Program-made: the position numbers and the translations under genes
In this document: one piece after another, positions 60,503 through 64,000 of the stretch
Layout: each line of letters starts with the position of its first letter
Numbering within the stretch: position 1 is the stretch's first letter
Source: Bacteroidota bacterium
Lineage (GTDB): Bacteria > Bacteroidota > Bacteroidia > Bacteroidales > Bacteroidaceae
Reading direction: 5' to 3'
Assembly (NCBI GenBank): GCA_023426145.1
Contig: JAFABG010000018.1
Coordinates: 1 to 64,000 of the forward strand
Length of the DNA stretch: 64,000 bases
The notes under the pieces: generated by a model
What the model saw: only the letters and a program-made list of their open reading frames with translations
What the model was told of the DNA's origin: nothing
The model's database searches: none

Positions 60503-61750
60503 ATGGAAGAGAAAGAATTATGGATGAAAAAGTTGAAGGAGAAGCTTGGAGAACATTCTGAGCCATTGCCTGCTTCTAGTTGGGAACAACTGGAAAAAGA
60601 ACTTATTCCTCCTGTGAAAAGAAAGATCCCTTTTTATCCAAGGTGGATGATAGGAGCAGCAGCTGTTGTTCTATTGGCGCTGGTTTCCTCTTTAGCTCTC
60701 TATTTTTTAGGAAGTCCTGCGGCAGACGAAATACGTCAAACACAGACCCCTGTATTGGCTACAGTGCCGGATGTGTTGCCTATCGTTCAGGAACCCGATG
60801 AAAAAGCTAAAACGATAGAGCAGGTGAGACGTTCGGTTAGTAAAGATCGGATAGCAAGAGCAGAGCAGAGCAGTCTAAAACCCGAATCAAATGTTGTGAC
60901 GCAAGATCAAGCTGCAACGACAGAAGGAAATGCTAATGCGCACAAACAGCAAGAAGCGGAGCCACCTACCAAAGAAACGGCGGAGGTTCAGGGGCAACAG
61001 AGAGATAGTGAGCGTACACCACCCAAAACTCACCGTCCTTCAAGTAAAGACAAACTACATATACCCGTGGGCAAAGCGCCTTCGAAGAAGGGAACTTGGT
61101 CTGTGGGGCTTTCCGTTGGAAACTCTGGTGGCTCGTCTTCTGATTTAGCCTTAAAGGATATGCCTATGTATATGTACCGTGTAAACATGACATCGGTGTC
61201 TAATGGCTTATTGAATATTCCAAGCGATGAAACATTGCTTTTTGAAGATGGAGTACCTTATCTACGACAAGCCAATAAAGTCGTAGATATGAAACATCAG
61301 CAACCTATATCCTTTGGGCTATCTGTTCGTAAAAGTCTGGGTAGTGGTTTCTCTGTTGAAACAGGGTTAACCTACACATTGCTTTCATCGGATGGAATTT
61401 CGGTAGAAAGTGGCCAGCAGATAGAGCAGAAATTACATTATCTAGGAATCCCATTGAAAGCAAACTGGAATTTCCTAGATAAGAAACTCTTTACTCTTTA
61501 CTTGTCTGGTGGCGGTATGATTGAAAAATGTGTCTATGGAAAATTAGGCTCTGAAAAGCAAACCGTGAAACCTTTGCAGTTTTCTTTATTTGGCGGTGTA
61601 GGTGCACAAATTAATGCAACTAAGCGTGTCGGCTTTTATATAGAACCAGGGGTAGTCTATTATTTCAAAGATGGCTCTGATGTGCAGACTATCCGTAAAG
61701 AAAATCCATTTAACTTTAACCTTCAGGCAGGTTTGCGACTTACTTATTAG
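60503..61750 (+). CDS. Putative anti-sigma with inner-membrane helix and beta-barrel end
   Basis: The 415-residue protein has a charged cytoplasmic N-terminus (1-47), a single membrane helix (about 48-70, IGAAAVVLLALVSSLALYFLG), a long polar linker rich in Gln, Glu, Pro and Lys (about 71-195), and a C-terminal part (about 200-415) with alternating aromatic strands of an outer-membrane barrel (PorT-like; ends NFNLQAGLRLTY). Such a molecule would reach from cytoplasm to outer membrane. It follows a sigma gene by 8 bp, so the N-terminus is probably the anti-sigma part. The family is not characterised to my knowledge. Confidence 0.75.
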   Translation: MEEKELWMKKLKEKLGEHSEPLPASSWEQLEKELIPPVKRKIPFYPRWMIGAAAVVLLALVSSLALYFLGSPAADEIRQTQTPVLATVPDVLPIVQEPDEKAKTIEQVRRSVSKDRIARAEQSSLKPESNVVTQDQAATTEGNANAHKQQEAEPPTKETAEVQGQQRDSERTPPKTHRPSSKDKLHIPVGKAPSKKGTWSVGLSVGNSGGSSSDLALKDMPMYMYRVNMTSVSNGLLNIPSDETLLFEDGVPYLRQANKVVDMKHQQPISFGLSVRKSLGSGFSVETGLTYTLLSSDGISVESGQQIEQKLHYLGIPLKANWNFLDKKLFTLYLSGGGMIEKCVYGKLGSEKQTVKPLQFSLFGGVGAQINATKRVGFYIEPGVVYYFKDGSDVQTIRKENPFNFNLQAGLRLTY

Positions 61751-61757
61751 TCGAGTC

Positions 61758-63848
61758 TCATTGCTTGGTAATTCGTGCAGTCCATCCTCCTCCCGGTGCC
61801 ATGTGTATCTTTAATTGGTCTTTGGAGGTTAGGCTACATTTCATTTTCTTATAGTCAGTAGCTTCTCGATCAGCATTAATGCCATCCGAAAATATTTCGG
61901 CTTCGAACTTACCTTCTCCTAGAAAAGAAAAATCGAGGAGGCAATCCCGAGGTGTCCAGTTTGTCATCGAAGAGACGTACCAAACTTCTCCTTTCCGACG
62001 AGCGATTGTTATGTATTCGCCAATTTGACCATCTATAGCTATGGTTTCGTCGAAGGTAGTGGGAACCTTAGCTATAAAATCGGTACACTCTTGTTCCTTC
62101 TGATATTTACTTGGACTGTCGGCTAGCATTTGTAGAGGTGCCTCGAAGATGGTATACATGGCCATTTGATGTACACGAGTTCCTTGACTCATGGGATGAT
62201 CATTGATTGCACGAAAAGTAGCTTGAGTAGCGTTCACCATCGCTCCCGGGGTATAATCCATTGGGCCGGTTAATTGGCGTAGGTAAGGAGCAGTAACATC
62301 ATAACGTGGAAATTCATGTAAAGGAAGCCCATTTATAATAGGTTCCCATTTGGCGTTTTCGAGTCCTTTTACTCCTTCAAAATTGAGAATATTCGGGTAA
62401 GCACGTTGAATGCCAAATGGCTTTAATCCATGCAAATCAAGTACCAAGTGATGCTTGGCTGCGCAAGCTGCGATGAGTTCCACCGAGGAGATCACTGGTT
62501 GGTCGTCTCTGTCGAAAAAATCAATTTTGAATCCTTTGATTCCCATTTGGGAGTAATGTGCCAAGGCTTCTTCCATACCCAAGTATGAGTTTTTCCCTCT
62601 AGCTAAATTACGCCAACTGGTCCATAGGATAATCCCTACTTTTTTCTGATTGCCATAAGCTATTAATTCTTTTAAATTGATGTCTGGATTTAATTCTTCT
62701 GTTAAAGATTCTTTACCGCTCCATCCTTCGTCGATAATGATATATTCCAGATTATTTTCGGCAGCAAAGTCGATGAATTTTTTATAAGTGGGAGTGTTCA
62801 TTCCAGCTTTGAAGTCAACTCCGGTTAGATTACATGTATTCCACCAATCCCAAGCAGCTTTCCCCGGTTTGATCCATGAAGTATCGTTGAGTCGGCATGC
62901 AGGTGAAAGTTTCTGCATCAAATCATTATTGGCAAGTTGCGTGTCGTGCGTAGTGACAAGAACCACGCGCCAAGGGTAAGTTCGTTGTCCGCTAGATTTA
63001 CAAATCCTATTAGAACGCTTTGTTGGGATCAGATTGAGACGTGCATGCCCTCCTATCTCTTCCTCCAAAGGATATGGAGCAAATACAGCTTGTAATCCTT
63101 GTCGTGTATTCGAGTTTACGGTGAGAAACATACCCGGGTAGTTTGATAATCCCGCTTCCATGATCACTGCTTTCTTGTTGTCATCCAATTCAACCATCAA
63201 CGGAGTGATAGCTAGTGAGTCCGGATACATTTTAGAAAGTGGTTTCTCATCATAATATGACTCGAATGAGTAGCAATATTTTTCCCCACTTCTGTTATCA
63301 TTTACATAAGGTATAAATGCCAAATGATCCTTGTTGAAGTTAAAATCAGACTGCTCATTTTTTACGCAAAATGGTTTACGGCGCTCTGAAATAAAACGAT
63401 AGGCGGCTCCTTCATCATAGATACGGAATTGTACGCTATAACCGCCTTTACATTTTAAGGTCAGTTCGTTATAGGTATCTCGAATCATTGATTTCTTGTA
63501 GAATGGTGTAGGAAATGAAGTATCAACAAAATCACGTGTTGCCTTTAATACTTTTACCTCTTTCCCAAAGGTGAATTCAGCGACTTTGTCTTGATCCTCA
63601 CTACACTCCATGGCGATATCTGAGGGTAGCAATACCTTCGTTTGTTCATGCGTAATCTCCCAACGGAGAGCTTTATCGGTGTGTACGGTCACATTCAATT
63701 TACCATTGGGTGAAGCTACTTGGTACTGTTGGGCTTGTGCAGGTAATGCACAGAGAAATAGTAAGATATAGCTTTTTCTATATACGCGATCTATCACTTG
63801 ATTCCTTAGTCGTTTGGCTGATAAACCAATAAAAATGTTTTTCATCAT
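61758..63848 (-). CDS. GH97 glycosidase, probably retaining alpha-galactosidase type
   Basis: The 696-residue protein has a long N-region and hydrophobic signal ending LPAQAQ (about residue 40). The GH97 layout is seen: an N-terminal beta domain (QYQVASPNGKLNVTVHTD), a barrel with AAWDWWNTCN, EYIIIDEGWSG and GFKIDFFDRDDQ, and a C-terminal beta domain (WTARITKQ). Asp443 in KIDFFDRDDQ is a candidate nucleophile, as in the retaining GH97b alpha-galactosidase BT1871 (Asp415), while SusB-type inverting enzymes use glutamates. The start is uncertain: a GTG further in would give a shorter signal. It lies 26 bp after the end of another gene and is likely co-transcribed with it. Confidence 0.88.
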   Translation of the reverse strand: MMKNIFIGLSAKRLRNQVIDRVYRKSYILLFLCALPAQAQQYQVASPNGKLNVTVHTDKALRWEITHEQTKVLLPSDIAMECSEDQDKVAEFTFGKEVKVLKATRDFVDTSFPTPFYKKSMIRDTYNELTLKCKGGYSVQFRIYDEGAAYRFISERRKPFCVKNEQSDFNFNKDHLAFIPYVNDNRSGEKYCYSFESYYDEKPLSKMYPDSLAITPLMVELDDNKKAVIMEAGLSNYPGMFLTVNSNTRQGLQAVFAPYPLEEEIGGHARLNLIPTKRSNRICKSSGQRTYPWRVVLVTTHDTQLANNDLMQKLSPACRLNDTSWIKPGKAAWDWWNTCNLTGVDFKAGMNTPTYKKFIDFAAENNLEYIIIDEGWSGKESLTEELNPDINLKELIAYGNQKKVGIILWTSWRNLARGKNSYLGMEEALAHYSQMGIKGFKIDFFDRDDQPVISSVELIAACAAKHHLVLDLHGLKPFGIQRAYPNILNFEGVKGLENAKWEPIINGLPLHEFPRYDVTAPYLRQLTGPMDYTPGAMVNATQATFRAINDHPMSQGTRVHQMAMYTIFEAPLQMLADSPSKYQKEQECTDFIAKVPTTFDETIAIDGQIGEYITIARRKGEVWYVSSMTNWTPRDCLLDFSFLGEGKFEAEIFSDGINADREATDYKKMKCSLTSKDQLKIHMAPGGGWTARITKQ

Positions 63849-63874
63849 ATTTTGAGGTTATAGTAGATTATCTT

Positions 63875-64000
63875 TTATCCCATGATTACTTCAACTTGAT
63901 GTAATCCAGGTTCATATTTCACCCTATTGCCATCTATCAAGACTCCATCAACATGAACGGATTGAATCCCTTTATTCACCCCATTTGTATTTATAACTTT
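63875..64000 (-). CDS. C-terminal end of an upstream gene (partial)
   Basis: On the minus strand the last 41 codons of a gene are seen, with the stop at 63875-63877 and the 5' part beyond the window. The end reads NGVNKGIQSVHVDGVLIDGN...GLHQVEVIMG. This pattern resembles the C-terminus of some large glycosidases and GH94-type phosphorylases (NKGIxSVxVDGxxIxGN), but 41 residues are too few to assign a family. It lies 26 bp ahead of the GH97 gene on the same strand. Confidence 0.6.
   Translation of the reverse strand, partial: KVINTNGVNKGIQSVHVDGVLIDGNRVKYEPGLHQVEVIMG

Overview
The window looks like a stretch of Bacteroidales chromosome, most probably Bacteroides or a close relative; I cannot name the species. 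The grounds are: many start-proximal motifs of the Bacteroides -7 type (TAnnTTTG, often with TTTG about 19-20 bp upstream), an A/V-type ATPase operon with a DUF2764 gene, a GT3-type glycogen synthase, SusC/SusD pairs with DUF1735 lipoproteins, NigD-like and TlpA/DUF4369 lipoproteins, and a menaquinone operon. I see no prophage, integrase, insertion sequence, CRISPR array or tRNA.

Layout. 1-525: the 3' end of an rRNA operon (23S end, 5S, terminator). 912-8542: a complete-looking V-type ATPase operon in the order E, DUF2764, A, B, D, I, K. 8663-12927: glycogen synthase and phosphorylase. 13260-14360: a thioredoxin lipoprotein (minus). 14498-18856: a polyamine ABC transporter (potABCD-like). 18874-22439 (minus): AlkD-like glycosylase, a lipoprotein, rpsP and an NhaC antiporter. 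22631-25115: a DJ-1/PfpI protein divergent from an HxlR regulator, then a CreD-like membrane protein. 25369-29799: a MarR-TolC-HlyD-MFS efflux operon. 29915-34494: hexuronate/KDG catabolism, with lacI-uxaA divergent from kdgK-eda over a shared palindromic operator candidate. 34892-41888: a menaquinone operon headed by a HAD-hotdog fusion, followed by menF, D, B, C, E. 41862-57296: an ECF-sigma/FecR-controlled polysaccharide utilisation locus (SusC, SusD, GH18, two DUF1735 surface lipoproteins, DUF1573, GH29 fucosidase, GH3), suggestive of host glycan use. 57390-58931: dps divergent from oxyR. 59054-61750: a NigD-like lipoprotein, then an ECF sigma with an unusual inner-membrane/beta-barrel partner. 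61758-64000 (minus): a GH97 enzyme and the C-terminal end of an upstream gene cut by the window.

The most unusual signal is not a gene. Three intergenic arrays (about 13126-13236, 23676-23763 and 54786-54895) each consist of about four or five palindromic units repeated with an exact or nearly exact 22-bp period. The palindrome sequence differs completely from array to array (TTGGCA..TGCCAA, ATAGTG.CACTAT, ATGAAAC..GTTTCAT). A shared design with unrelated sequence suggests a class of structured 3'-intergenic element rather than one dispersed repeat. Other points of note: a HAD-thioesterase fusion that may supply the DHNA-CoA thioesterase step, a PotD protein with a C-terminal membrane helix, an internally duplicated PotA C-terminal domain, a terminator whose two arms encode the same C-terminus (MKR-stop) of two convergent genes, and a predicted Na+-type ion site in the V-ATPase K subunit.

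All functions are by recognition of motifs and family resemblance; no database search was run.
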